Assembly (NCBI GenBank): GCA_947172415.1
Contig: OX359196.1
Span: 5,397,901-5,461,900 of the forward strand
Source of the DNA: Chondrosia reniformis
Lineage: Eukaryota > Porifera > Demospongiae > Chondrillida > Chondrillidae
DNA length: 64,000 nt
Reading direction: 5' to 3'
Part shown: piece after piece, positions 11,801 through 22,400 of the stretch
How positions within the stretch are numbered: the first letter of the stretch is position 1
How the letters are laid out: every line of letters begins with the position of its first letter
Position numbers and translations under genes: made by a program
Notes under the pieces: model-generated
What the model was told of the DNA's origin: nothing
What the model saw: only the letters and a program-made list of their open reading frames with translations
The model's database searches: none

Positions 11801-13746
11801 GCATTTGTATGTGTATTGTACACTTGACTTCTGTCTCATTAGTTGGCATTACTGGCTGATGGAGGGTTTTATGGTTTCTTGGAAGACTACACTGGAGGAA
11901 AGGTCCACATCAGAGAATTGGTAGGTGAACCTGTAGTGACATGTACCTATTTGTCTCCCTGGCAATTGATCCTGGCCTGAAATTTAATTTGACCCTGAGC
12001 AATTTCTTATTGGCTCAATTTTTGATTTATTTGAATTAAAGGGTCTGGAATATTATGGCTATCCATAAGATACCTTAATTGTATTCATAAAAATAATGTG
12101 TAATATACATCAGGATATGTAATACATATAATTTGGCACTTTTTCCAGAGGCTAAGAGATCTTTATCAGTCCAGTCTGGATTACATTGCAAGGTTGCAGC
12201 CAAATATTGATGGATGTGTTACTTTACTACTCTCTTCTGAGGTATGCTAATTTGTCTAGTAAGTGCAGTATATGAGTAAAATTATCTTTATAAATATACC
12301 TTTGAGACAATGGCCCATCACGTTGGATGTTAAAGCTTGCTTCCATTTCACTGATATAGGATCCGCTGGTGAAGCTTGCCGTTGGTGAATTAATGGTCCT
12401 ACGATTGGATCTGTCCGCCTTCTCTTCTCCTAAACAGATATTAACAACTCTTCTCACGCAAGCCAAGAATTTAGAGAGATATTTAGAAACTCAAACTTCA
12501 AAGTAAGAAGTTTAAATATTTAACTAATATGAAAATTCTTTTATTGATTGATTGATTACCTTGTAGTAGTATTTGTATTCATTTGTTTGTTAGTAAGGCC
12601 AAAGTTTCTTTGGGGAGGAGGGGCAGGTGGTATTTACCCTCTTCAAAGAAAGCCAGATTGCCAATATTTCAAGCTTATCAATAAAAATTATGTAGTACTT
12701 GGCTGCTGCATGAATATTTTTATTTGTCTCTACTTTTGAAGCTACAAATTTTCTTGCTTCCATAGAGGGGATCAGAACACTGACAATCCAAGATTGCAGA
12801 TACTGACTGTTTTAAAGTGGTTAATGATAGCCAGCATGAAGATCAGTGCTGCCCAGAGTGTTACAGAACCAGATATGATCATCAGCACCGGCCTCGACAT
12901 TCAAAAACACACACCAGCTTCCATTTTAAACCTCCTAGGAGGAAACAGACCTGCTAGCTTTGTTGACCAAATCCTGTCCATCACAGTGGAGTTTCTGGGG
13001 CAACTGAGGACTGATATCCCTCAGAGGAAAGAAGATGTAAAGGCTACTTTTCAGTTTGTCCAGGTAAACTTTATCCTTACTTCAAATAGAACTTGACTGC
13101 TCTGTAATTCCATCTCATGGATGTATCTTTTTCTTAAAATCCCAATTTTTTAAGGTTTGGACCGTATGTTTGGAATTGGTACAGAATGAACTGGCATTTG
13201 ATGTTGTGCAGTATTTGATGAAGTTTTGGAAGAGAATGATTTCTGAAGTTATACTTTCTGCACCTGGTGGAGTAAGTCAACCAACCATCAATCATTTTTC
13301 TGATATGATGTATGTACACATCTTTGGATGGTTCATCTTTGACTTTTTGAGTAACTTAGCAGTAAAATGATGTGTATATGATATTGAAGAGTATCATAGT
13401 ACGGTAGTAATCTCTACCAGTAGGATGGTCAAAAAACATGGTCACCCTATTCAATGTACTTTTTTCAATTTTGTTGTAGTGTATGAGAATGTCATTGCTG
13501 ACCTGTTTTGAAACACTGAAGCAAGCCAATATTACAACTTTGCCTTCTGTAAGTCATATCCTATTTCCTATCATATATACAGATGAGAATATGTAACCAC
13601 TAAGACAAAGTTGTCATACACACTTGCAGGCTCTTTCCATTCTCATTCCAAATGATCTTGAAGTGGAAATGAAGGGAAATGTGGATGTAGGCTCAGGGTC
13701 ATTGGATGATTGGTTGAGAAATATACTGCTGGTTGAATATTCATAA
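134..13746 (+). CDS. UNC79: UNC79 homologue (NALCN channel complex subunit), 5'-partial, 37 exons
   Basis: UNC79 is a very large cytoplasmic HEAT-like scaffold that, with UNC80, supports the NALCN sodium-leak channel. About 1,980 residues and the stop (13744-13746) are here; the N-terminus lies upstream. Family features seen: [13 protein letters not shown], a Cys-rich block ([18 protein letters not shown]...C...CQSCHERNH...HIYQ) and a later CPLC...FYPWQ...AMAVAKQFL...C block. Exons by phase: 134(or 144)-237, 323-485, 696-763, 829-976, 1164-1349, 1515-1605, 1914-2124, 2149-2239, 2330-2385, 2449-2664, 2728-2925, 3227-3460, 4283(or 4289)-4514, 5075-5244, 5563-5820, 5886-6016, 6498-6697, 6846-7024, 7466-7628, 7922-8106, 8510-8643, 8698-8740, 8929-9135, 9318-9594, 9901-10329, 10394-10527, 10597-10764, 11041-11130, 11228-11404, 11470-11571, 11843-11920, 12149-12241, 12360-12502, 12766-13063, 13155-13271, 13480-13548, 13630-13746. 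Several introns carry tandem arrays. Identity comes from recalled vertebrate sequence; the donor at 2125 is the least certain junction. Confidence 0.9.
486..695 (+). repeat. CCATCCAC-type tandem array filling a 210-bp UNC79 intron
   Basis: A tandem array of CCATCCAC/CCATTCAT variants occupies nearly all of this intron (about 500-690). The intron has GT at 486 and AG at 694-695. It is 210 nt, a multiple of three, and has no stop in the reading frame. Retention would therefore insert 70 residues of Ser-Ile-His-Pro-Pro-Thr-His-Pro-type repeat between RRGRA and EWSPPIC. Spliced and retained products both stay in frame. Confidence 0.9.
3468..3856 (+). repeat. 32-bp tandem repeat in UNC79 intron
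   Basis: About 12 near-identical copies of a 32-bp unit (core GTGGGTGTGGTCATCACTGC plus CTATACTATAAA). Most copies are perfect; the last few carry single changes (TATATAG, CACTACC, CAGCACTACC). The array starts just after the splice donor at 3461. The ORFs that run through it are repeat artefacts. Confidence 0.95.
4518..4763 (+). repeat. 20-bp tandem repeat in UNC79 intron
   Basis: Twelve head-to-tail copies of the 20-mer CCATCAGTAACACAGCTAGT, identical except for one C-to-A change. The array begins immediately after the GTGAGT donor at 4515. There are no spacers between units, so it is a minisatellite and not a CRISPR-like array. Confidence 0.95.
5244..5435 (+). repeat. TCATGTGATGT-type degenerate tandem repeat in UNC79 intron
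   Basis: Alternating units of about 22 bp built from TCATGTGATGT and TCATGTGGTA variants, starting at the donor of the exon that ends at 5244. The core CATGTG is an E-box-like hexamer, but the context is a plain intronic minisatellite. Confidence 0.85.
5833..5874 (+). repeat. (ATT)n microsatellite in UNC79 intron
   Basis: About 14 uninterrupted ATT units between the donor at 5821 and the acceptor at 5884-5885 of a very short (65 bp) UNC79 intron, so the microsatellite makes up most of the intron. Confidence 0.95.
8155..8483 (+). repeat. (CCAT)n tetranucleotide array in UNC79 intron
   Basis: A long array of CCAT units with occasional CACC and CATTCCAT interruptions, inside the UNC79 intron 8107-8509. 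All frames on both strands stay open, which yields spurious His-Pro-Ser-Ile and Gly-Trp-Met-Asp repeat ORFs. It is the same motif family as the array at 486-695 in the same gene. Confidence 0.95.
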
Positions 13747-14073
13747 AGAATAATTTTGAGAATGAAGGACTGTAGTATCTCATTATTTAAGTTTCCATGG
13801 TTTCTAACATCATGTGTATCATAATTCAATTGAACTTCATTTTCAACATTTTTGTTTCATATTATGTTGTGTTTCATTTATTATTACAACACATGCATGC
13901 ATATGTATAGTAATTCAATTATATAATTGCTATAAAAGCATCTATAGCTATATTTATTTATACAGAATAACATAATTTATAACATAAAGACACGCTTACA
14001 TATATATGCATGGCATGGGATATATATAGTGAGTATGACATGTGATGTGTTGTTCAATTAAACCACAGGTTTC
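13747..14073. other. Convergent 3' intergenic gap between UNC79 and ZCRB1
   Basis: 327 bp of AT-rich sequence between the UNC79 stop and the ZCRB1 stop, which face each other. It should hold both 3' UTRs. No gene or clear element is seen. Confidence 0.7.
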
Positions 14074-16181
14074 TTAATCTTGTTCACTTTCTTCATCACT
14101 AAAATATGCATCTTGCTTTATTTTCCTTTTCTTAGCATCAGGTACCTTTGTAGCACTATCACTGCCAGACTCCCTGCTTAGATTATTTGAGGAGTATTGT
14201 TCCTGCAACTGCTGTTGAAATGAGATGGCTTGTGCCAGACTGAAGTCCTCATCCTCATCGTACTGGTATTCATCTTCCATCTGTAATGATTTTATTCTAC
14301 ACACAAAGGCAACATAAGAGACTTGTATGAGTTATATACCCATATGGGCTAGGAACAAATTTTGAATTTGGCTTATATTGTGTACTTCTTGTCTTCTTTT
14401 ATCTTTTTCTTCTCCTTTTTTGATATTTTTTTCGGTTGATCACGTTCACCCAAGGCATTTTTTGGACACTTGTAACTCAAGTGGCCACTTTCCTAATGAG
14501 AATTGGACAGACCATAGCATACAGAATAACACAATATGTACGTAATGATTTGCAAGCAGAATAACAGCACCCTTGACTTACTCCACACTCGTAACACTTT
14601 GATTTATCTGGATAATTTCGCCTTTTAATGAACTCTGCTGCTCTACCATTATCCACTGCAATTTTACATTTAATAATCCTCTCAAAGAGCTGCACATATA
14701 TATGTAAGACATAATCATATATAGATCATATACAGTATCGTTATAATAGACCGGAAATTAAGAGACTAATTATTCATACAGGAAGTGTCCGTTGCTATTG
14801 GTTTCACTGCGTTTGAATATTTGGAGGGAAATTTGTCAAAGGACAGTGTAGTAAGTTTTTTGTAAGTAGGAAACGCGTCCTAGCAACATCCTAATCATAG
14901 ATATGGACCACAGTTTGGCAAGTCAATCAACTCCCCATTTACGAAGACACGATTCCTCAGATTTGGGTTACTATTCGAGTATATTTCTCACGCCGCCAAT
15001 GTCACAGGAAAGACATCTCGTCAAAAATAATTCTGAAATTTGGAGTCCGTTTACACAACCAAACTTCGAACCCTCCGAAGACTTTCTTACGTATTCTTAT
15101 CAAAAAGGCTACCCCATTCTAACGCAAAAGATTCTCAGCAACTTATCCCCAGAAGACATTTACTCGTACGTTGCTGCAACTTGTGCATATTGTGATTCTG
15201 CGTTCCTTGTTATACTAGTACTAGCAAGAGTATGCATAAATTCTTTACTCTTTACTTTTCAGTGCCTCGCTAGTGTGCAAATCTTGGAGGAGTATTATCA
15301 TGGATTTATCTACCACAATGAAGAAACTTCAGCTGTATAACCAAAAGAAGGCCTTAATAGGTCAAGAGAATCTGGTTTCAGATCAACTAAAACGTGATTT
15401 AGAAGCTCGTGGTGCTCTGAGGGACATACAAAATACAACTGCTTCATTGAAGTCTATACCAGCCAAGAAACTGTCAGTGTCACGATTTCCATATGGGATT
15501 GTTCATTCCCACCGTCCCTGTCCAAGTTGTATCTCACCTGCCCGTATAATGTCACCTTCGGTTGCAAAGTGCCTTAACTGTAACTATGAATTTTGTCAGA
15601 AATGTTTCAGTCGAAACCATGAACCAATGCCATGTGCCACTGTTAATCCTAAAAGATCTCCCAATGAACTAGTGATAAGTAATAAAGGTACAAAGAAGAG
15701 CAGACGAAGACTATGATTTGATGTATCAATCAGAACACTTATCAGATGATGCAAGAGGAGAACTTTCAATCTGGGTCATTTTAATCAAGAGCTCCTTTTA
15801 ATGTTTTTACTATTTTACTTGCCTTTTTATTATTTAATGCTCTAATTGCTTTGTGAGCATCATCTCTCTGAAGAAACAGCACAAAAGCCACCCCTCTACT
15901 CTCTCTAGTCTCCTTATCCTTTAACACTGTTACCCTAGGTTATAGATACAGATATTATATATGAATTTAAACCAAAGTAATCGTCCAACTCAGAACATTA
16001 ATGCTCACTTGGAAACTTTACCATACTTTTCAAAGACCTACAGACGTGATAGGTACATATAACTTAACTGGCTGTTCAGCTGGTTGTACACCCTTACTTG
16101 ATGGATGTCGTTATTGGTTAAGCTAAACGGTAGATTAGATACATACACTGTACTCTTGCTTGGAGCTAGGCCTCCACTCAT
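14074..16181 (-). CDS. ZCRB1: ZCRB1, U11/U12 snRNP 31 kDa protein (complete, 6 exons)
   Basis: ZCRB1 is a nuclear RNA-binding subunit of the U11/U12 di-snRNP of the minor spliceosome. Exons (minus): 16181-16098, 16037-16009 (29-nt microexon), 15934-15823, 14689-14582, 14492-14386, 14296-14074. They join in phase to 220 aa; from memory the human protein is 217 aa. The N-terminus [19 protein letters not shown] is essentially the vertebrate sequence. An RRM (about 10-80) follows, with RNP1 RGVAFVLF. The CCHC knuckle is C107-x2-C110-x4-H115-x4-C120, then a Lys-rich stretch and an acidic tail with AYFSDEE. The third intron (14690-15822) starts with GC (AAG|GCAAGT) and contains the Emi1-like gene on the other strand. 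An alternative AG at 14283 for the last exon breaks the frame, so the upstream AG was chosen. Confidence 0.95.
14903..15716 (+). CDS. FBXO5: Emi1/FBXO5-like APC/C inhibitor (F-box plus zinc-binding region), nested in a ZCRB1 intron
   Basis: Emi1 and Emi2 block the anaphase-promoting complex to control the cell cycle. Two exons, 14903-15165 and 15263-15716, give 238 aa. An F-box-like segment spans about residues 76-105 ([12 protein letters not shown]...[11 protein letters not shown]). The zinc-binding region (about 172-212) has C174, C177, C191, C194, C199, C202, H207 and C212. The protein ends in KKSRRRL, matching the C-terminal RL tail that docks Emi proteins on the APC/C. The N-terminal [12 protein letters not shown] resembles a phosphodegron region but lacks an exact DSGxxS. 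It is shorter than vertebrate Emi1, mainly in the N-terminal region. FBXO43 (Emi2) is the alternative assignment. The whole gene lies inside a ZCRB1 intron on the opposite strand. Confidence 0.88.
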
Positions 16182-16459
16182 ATTAACGCGTCAACGATTT
16201 CTTGCGATTCGTTAACGTTTTCACGTAAGTACGTAATCGAACTCGCGCTCGTGTTTCCTTTGAAGCTATAATAAAAGCGTTAGTGGATTTGTTTTCGTAG
16301 TTACAAAGCTGTCTGAAAAGGGAGTCGATAGGCCTTGACTGGGTGTGGTACCACAACAGTTCAAAATTTACAAGTTTATCGGAGTTATTTCTACGTTGAT
16401 AGAGTTGAATTTAGGCTATTTTTTGACACGTAGCACTTTGATCGCCATAATAAAGAAAC
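16182..16459. promoter_or_regulatory. Shared divergent promoter region, ZCRB1 (-) / CTTNBP2-like (+)
   Basis: 278 bp separate the ATG of ZCRB1 (16181, minus) from the ATG of the CTTNBP2-like gene (16460, plus). The stretch is richer in CpG (ACGCG, TTCGTTAACG, TCACGTAAG, ACTCGCGCTCG) than its surroundings and has no repeat. A head-to-head promoter is inferred from the arrangement; start sites are not visible. Confidence 0.6.
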
Positions 16460-19400
16460 ATGGACAGTCATCTAGCTTCTAATGTCGCAGTGCGAAGCTT
16501 AAGCCCCCAAGAAGCCGACTTAAAGGACCAACTCCATGTCTTGAAGGAAAGAGAAATGTTCCTTAGTCAAAAGCTGGCTTTAGAAAAAGAGAGACGCTTG
16601 CATGTTGAACGGACGGCGGAAATGCAAAAACAGGCGTGTATGGAGCTGAAGCTCTTACTAGATAAGGAAAGGAAGTTATCAGGAGTCTATGCGAAAGCGC
16701 CGGAGTTGGGCTACAGTCCAGGAACCTTGAGAAGGGCGCCTCCGACTGGTATGGAGCAGATACTATTATTTTGAGCTTGTATTTCCAATTTAGATACACA
16801 GAATAACAATGTCTTTTACTGAGTCTGATTATCGTCGATTAAAATACTAGAACCCTATGTTAACCTTTCTGATTTCCTAAAAGAGCTGTGTTGAAAGACA
16901 TATTCAGCTTCAGAATCCTATTTAATACATATCTATCTACGTCTTTCATATTATTTTTGATAAAATAGAGCATGAATGTGAATGACATACATATTATGAT
17001 AGATGTTGGCATTCACAGCACTATACTTTTATATATATCTGCAGACTTACAGAAGTCCAAACTGACTTCAATTGTACACATGAATGGAAATGGGAATGTG
17101 GATCAAGAACAAGACTCAGATAGTGGTCTATTGACTGCACGTGATTCACTGTCTCATGAAGTGTTTAGCAATCTGCCAGAAGATTTGCAAGAGATGCTGA
17201 AGTCATCGCCAGCAAACTGTATGTCAAAATTGTACATACTTTATAAATTGAATACACACTTGATTTTCTAAGTGGAATAATAGCAATAATTACCTAGTAT
17301 ACAATTTTAATGTGTCACTTAGTATTAATGTTAGATTAAATGAGTTTGCGTGTAAGGCAGTGAGTGCTGTATTCAGTACATAGATGAGTGCTCTCTTTAC
17401 GGTATGCCAAGTATGTTAGGGGGAGAGAATAGCGTTTAGATGGCTCTCTGTATTAGGAGGAGGAAGTTACCAAGTTGCCAAGGGTTCTGATTGAGTTAAT
17501 CTGTTTGCATTGTTAGGTGTATGGTTGTTAAATTGTAATAGTAAGAAAACTAGTTATACTTGAGTTACACCAGGAAGACATGTGTTAAAATAGGTAATGA
17601 TGGGCTTGTCCTCAATTGTGATATGTCGTACATATTTTGTGACTCTTTGTGTTCCCTCAGCCTCTGGTGATGGCCTTGTTTTCACACAAGGCTTCTGGCA
17701 GGCGTGAAGTACATAGAAACTATACTCAAGCTAAAAGAATCTCCTGTAATATTCCACTTAAGGCAGAATCAATAGTTTTGGATAATTTGATGTTAGCAAG
17801 TATGTAGTGTTATAGGCAACATAAAGGAAAATTAGAATATAGCTCCACTAGGTACAGTTTCTTTTAAGTTGCTTCCCTTTGTGTGAATATGCTGGATTTG
17901 TTTACCTGATGATGATCTATCAGGTCTGGCATTTCCCCACACCCTACTTTGATGAGGCTGGTTTTCCACCTTAAATGGTCATTTTGATCTCAGGAAGCAA
18001 TTGCTTTATGACCTTTGAACCAATATTCATTTTGAAGGTTGGTCTCTCTTGATTGGCTCCTTCTGTTTGCTTGTTGATGGCTTCTTTGGTATACATACGT
18101 ACCTATTCCCACTCAATTTGGTATGTGTACATTTTGGATAATTGAGAATGCTGTCACAACAAAGTTATAGTAAAGAAGATCTTTGGGTAGAATTGTTCAT
18201 TTTTGTTATTTTATATTTTGTAATTGGCATTGGTGATGCTAAACTAATTCAATTACAATAACAAAATGTCGGTGGATACTTTGACTGTAGTTCTGCAATA
18301 ATATTTCTGTATGCAAAGGACCTACATACATATCCATATATGTTAGTACCTTCACTGGTACATTGTGTAATGTAGCACTTTCAGTTTTGCCAACATCGCC
18401 TCTATTTTGCATCCATTATAAACTTAATTTTTGTTTCTGTAACACCTTTGTTTTGTGGTCGTGGTTATATATAGGTATGTCCAATGACTTTAAGGTGCTT
18501 CTGGATGGATGTACAAATCGATTTCCATTTAAAGTATATAGAACAAATGTAGTGGAAGTTCTTCAGTCATTGCTGTATAGTCTAAACACAATTGCCAAGT
18601 TGTGATTTTGTTATTGCCAGTGTTAGAAGGGTTCTGTCCATGCAACAACTGTACCCCGTTACTGAGGTCTGGCTCAGTTATAAAATTATGTATGTCTGTG
18701 CAATAAGTAGAAGCTTGGATGCAGATGTATAAGAATATAGTTGTGGTTTGCTGTTATCTCATGGTTTATCCCATTTTTATAGCTAAAATAGCCAAGCCAA
18801 CTGCCGGCCAATCACAACTGGATGCAGCTACATGTGGAGATGCTGCTTCCTTGGAAAGATCACTCAGATCTCATGGGCTGTTAGACGTTAGAATAAAGAA
18901 TGGCTCTTCTCTTATACACATTGTTTCAGCTAGGGGATTTCAAGGTGTGTGTGTGCATGTACAAACATGAGTTGTGCAACTTTGTGTACAGCCAGACAGA
19001 ACCATAAACAATGCTATTGACCTTTTTCAAGTGATACTACTAAAATTGTATTTATAAATGTGTTAAAACTGGATATCTCAAAGGAACTTCAACAAGGACA
19101 ATTTTATCAGTTCGAGGTTTTAAACACCTGAGGTCTTTATCAGCAATGAATTGCTGAGGTTAATTTATATCTCTAGATTATCATTATAATTACAATAAAC
19201 ATTCTTTCTACGTATGTATAAAGCTTTATTCCGTTATCGCTTCGATAAACATTTTTTTTCATCTCTGAAACTGCCACAATACACATTAAACTGTTAACTA
19301 TATAGTACATATTAGTATTAGTTTAGTACATGAAAGTTCTAAAACTAAGGATCGAAGATTTTGCTATTTATGTTATATGATTATAGTTTTACATACCGTA

Positions 19401-22400
19401 TAGCCGGGACAATAACTGTCTTGTCAGTAAAATCACCAAAGTAAAATAATTTGAGCAATCTACCAATTATAATAATAATAATCATAAAAACTGTTATAAA
19501 TATTATGACAAATGTGGGCTACCTCCTGCCAAGGAGATAAAGCCTTTTGGATGATGATGATGATGATGAATCTACCAATTATTCTTCTACCAACATTTCC
19601 AGCCATACCATATACGTTTGTTTGTATGTATTTACATTTATGTACGTACATATACGTACATGTATGTACGGCTTTCCCCCTCAGAAATGAGTCTAGGATA
19701 GTAGTGTTTTAGTCTGTAGTATAATTGTTCTCTTAGCCACATTTTCAGGTCAACTATAAAAATTAGGATACTTCTAGACTATCCTTGGATAGGCCTGGAA
19801 CTGTGGTTAGTAAATTAGTTCATGAATGATAGAGGTGAGTGTATGATATCAGATGATGTTACTATTATTATTCTAAAAGGGTAGATATGTGACTTCATTG
19901 CTAGCTGTCAGATGGTGCTGCTATTATTATAATTTTATTATTATTCTAAAAGGGTATATGCATGTGACTTCATTGCTAACTGTCAGATGGTACTGCTAGA
20001 TGTCAGATGGTATTGCTAGATGTCAGATTAAAGTGACTAAAACAGTCCATGGTCCAGTTGGCTGCTTGTAATATTTGGATTTATGAAGTGATAATCTTAT
20101 CCTTATTTGTGTGGTTGCTTTGACCTCCTGAGGCTTTAGAAGGCTTGCACTTTCTTTGCACATCCTAATTTAATTTACTTGCCAACTATGTGTGGTCTAA
20201 CCCTAATTGGTTTTCCTGCTTTTCTGGAGCTTCCTATTTGCATTCTGTGGGTTCAATAGCACCTAACTGATGACTCTGACATTATTAGACCTTGGTTGTT
20301 CTTTGTCACTTTTTAGTCTTATACTGTATAGCGGGAAAATTTGGCGAAATGCCAGCATTTGGCAAGTTTTATATTTGGGGATTGCCCCGTAACTATGACA
20401 CAATTGTTGGCTTAATTGTTTAAATGGACGACGGTACCATTATGTTCAAAATCAATAGCTGCATTTGCAAATTTGGTGAAGAATTAAATTTGGCAAGCTT
20501 CAAACTACTCGCCAAATCACCAAATTTAAGTCCTCGCCAAATCTTCCCAGTATACGGTAGTCTTAATTGAACTGTGAATGCTTTATTGTTGAGGTATTAT
20601 GAAATTGATAACCTGTACACTGAGAACGAGGAATAAACAGAGAATATTTGGGTTGGTTTACGCTGAACTAATGATTTGATTGATCAAATTTCATTCAATA
20701 AGTTTTATGAATCACATAGGGAGGAATCTCCTCTGTATATCTAATTCAATCAACTTGGACAGTGTGTAAACTATATCCAGTCTCTTGCCTTAGAGTGTTG
20801 ATATGGAAGTGTACTTCTAATATTACATGTTGTCAAAAGTATTTTAGAACTAATTTAACTCTTGCTATTTGAAAGACACTCTCTCAATCTTGGCTAATTC
20901 AAGATCAATCTGTCCTTGTTTGTAGCTGTTAGTTTAGAGAGGTCAAAATAATAGTTCATTAAAAGCATGACTTATATATTTTGTGTGAGACAAGAGACAC
21001 TCTACTTCCTGGAAAGCAATTTATAATTTTAGAATCTCTAGAGCTGCTGGTACAGACAGCACGAGGACAGCCACTATTATGGGTCCATGAAATGAGCTGA
21101 TGAACTTAAGCACACTATGTAGGTGGCTGTTTAGCCAGGTAGCCATAGATGTTTGTTGTGTAAGCATAGTTGAAATTCTCTAATAGATAATAACAGATAG
21201 TATTACTATATGGTATAGAGTAGTATTCTTGTTTTTAAAGAGTACAGATCTAGAATTTGATTCCATGTTAACAAAACTTCTGTGACGTAATACCTAACCC
21301 ATGTGACGTAATACCTAACCCATGTGACGTAATCCATATGCTGTGATCAATTGAATATGCAGTGCATTCACATACGTACGTACATACTTGATTGTGTCAA
21401 TACATCAGTTTTTTTTATCTATGTACATTATTGTATATCTGAGGGATATGCATGTTTCATTGCACAGTAAAATGTGAATATCATTATGGTTTCATTGCAG
21501 ATTGCCTACAAATCCTTCTGGAATATGGTGCCGATCCTAACGATATCGGACCCGGTAAAGCTACACCTGTGGTCCTGGCAGCTGCTGAGGGACACCACCA
21601 GTAAGGCACACACACTCTCACACTCACACACTCATTTAAAGGTTTATAAGTAGGCCTTTAAATTGGATAAAGGTGTAGGTTGCCCAGATTTTAGTGAAAG
21701 TACTGTATAATACTGTCTCTATTGACATTTCTGCTACTTTTCTAAAGGTGCCTGCGTATACTGATATCAGCTGGTAGTCATGTGACCCATCGAGATGACG
21801 AGGGGTGTGATGCATTATTTAGAGCTGCTTTGGGGGGCCATGAGAAGTGTGTTCAAATCTTACTAGACTGTGTACTGGAGTCATTTGAACCAAATAAGGT
21901 AAGGAACAGAGTTGGCATTTCCTTACGGTATTTTCATATCTATAATATGATCAATTTTCCGTTTCACATCATTTTCAGATTCAGTTTGAGATTCCATATA
22001 CTATATATAATGTCATACAACAAGAGTTCTTAATTACTTAATTGTTCCTAAAACCTAAATATAGCAAAACATTAGAGCTATTGTTTGTCCTCCATTTTAC
22101 TTCATGAACAATATCTCCAAAACAGAAAAGATCTTACCATGTATATTCATATCTTCATGAAAAATCTAATACACCATTTTTCTACATGGTACGTATGTCT
22201 ACTCTGTAACTTTATTTTATTTCCTTTCTTCTTCTGCTCTGCATGTAATACAATGTGAACTTATCATTAATAGTTGATATTATTACTGGTTGTAATTGTT
22301 GGATATACGTAACTGTTTCATGCATATGTGCATGTACACATTTACATGTGCTTTGTTCATAGGTTGGACAGGTGGTACTTCACGCAGCAGTACTCTCTCA

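Noticed and set aside
14074..14689. First impression that ZCRB1 was a truncated pseudogene lacking its RRM
   Set aside because: The RRM exons were found at 15823-16181 on the minus strand, beyond the nested Emi1-like gene; the gene is complete.
18363..18605. 80-aa plus-strand ORF in CTTNBP2-like intron 2
   Set aside because: No similarity to the family; splicing exon 2 directly to exon 3 keeps a perfect frame. An optional exon cannot be fully excluded.
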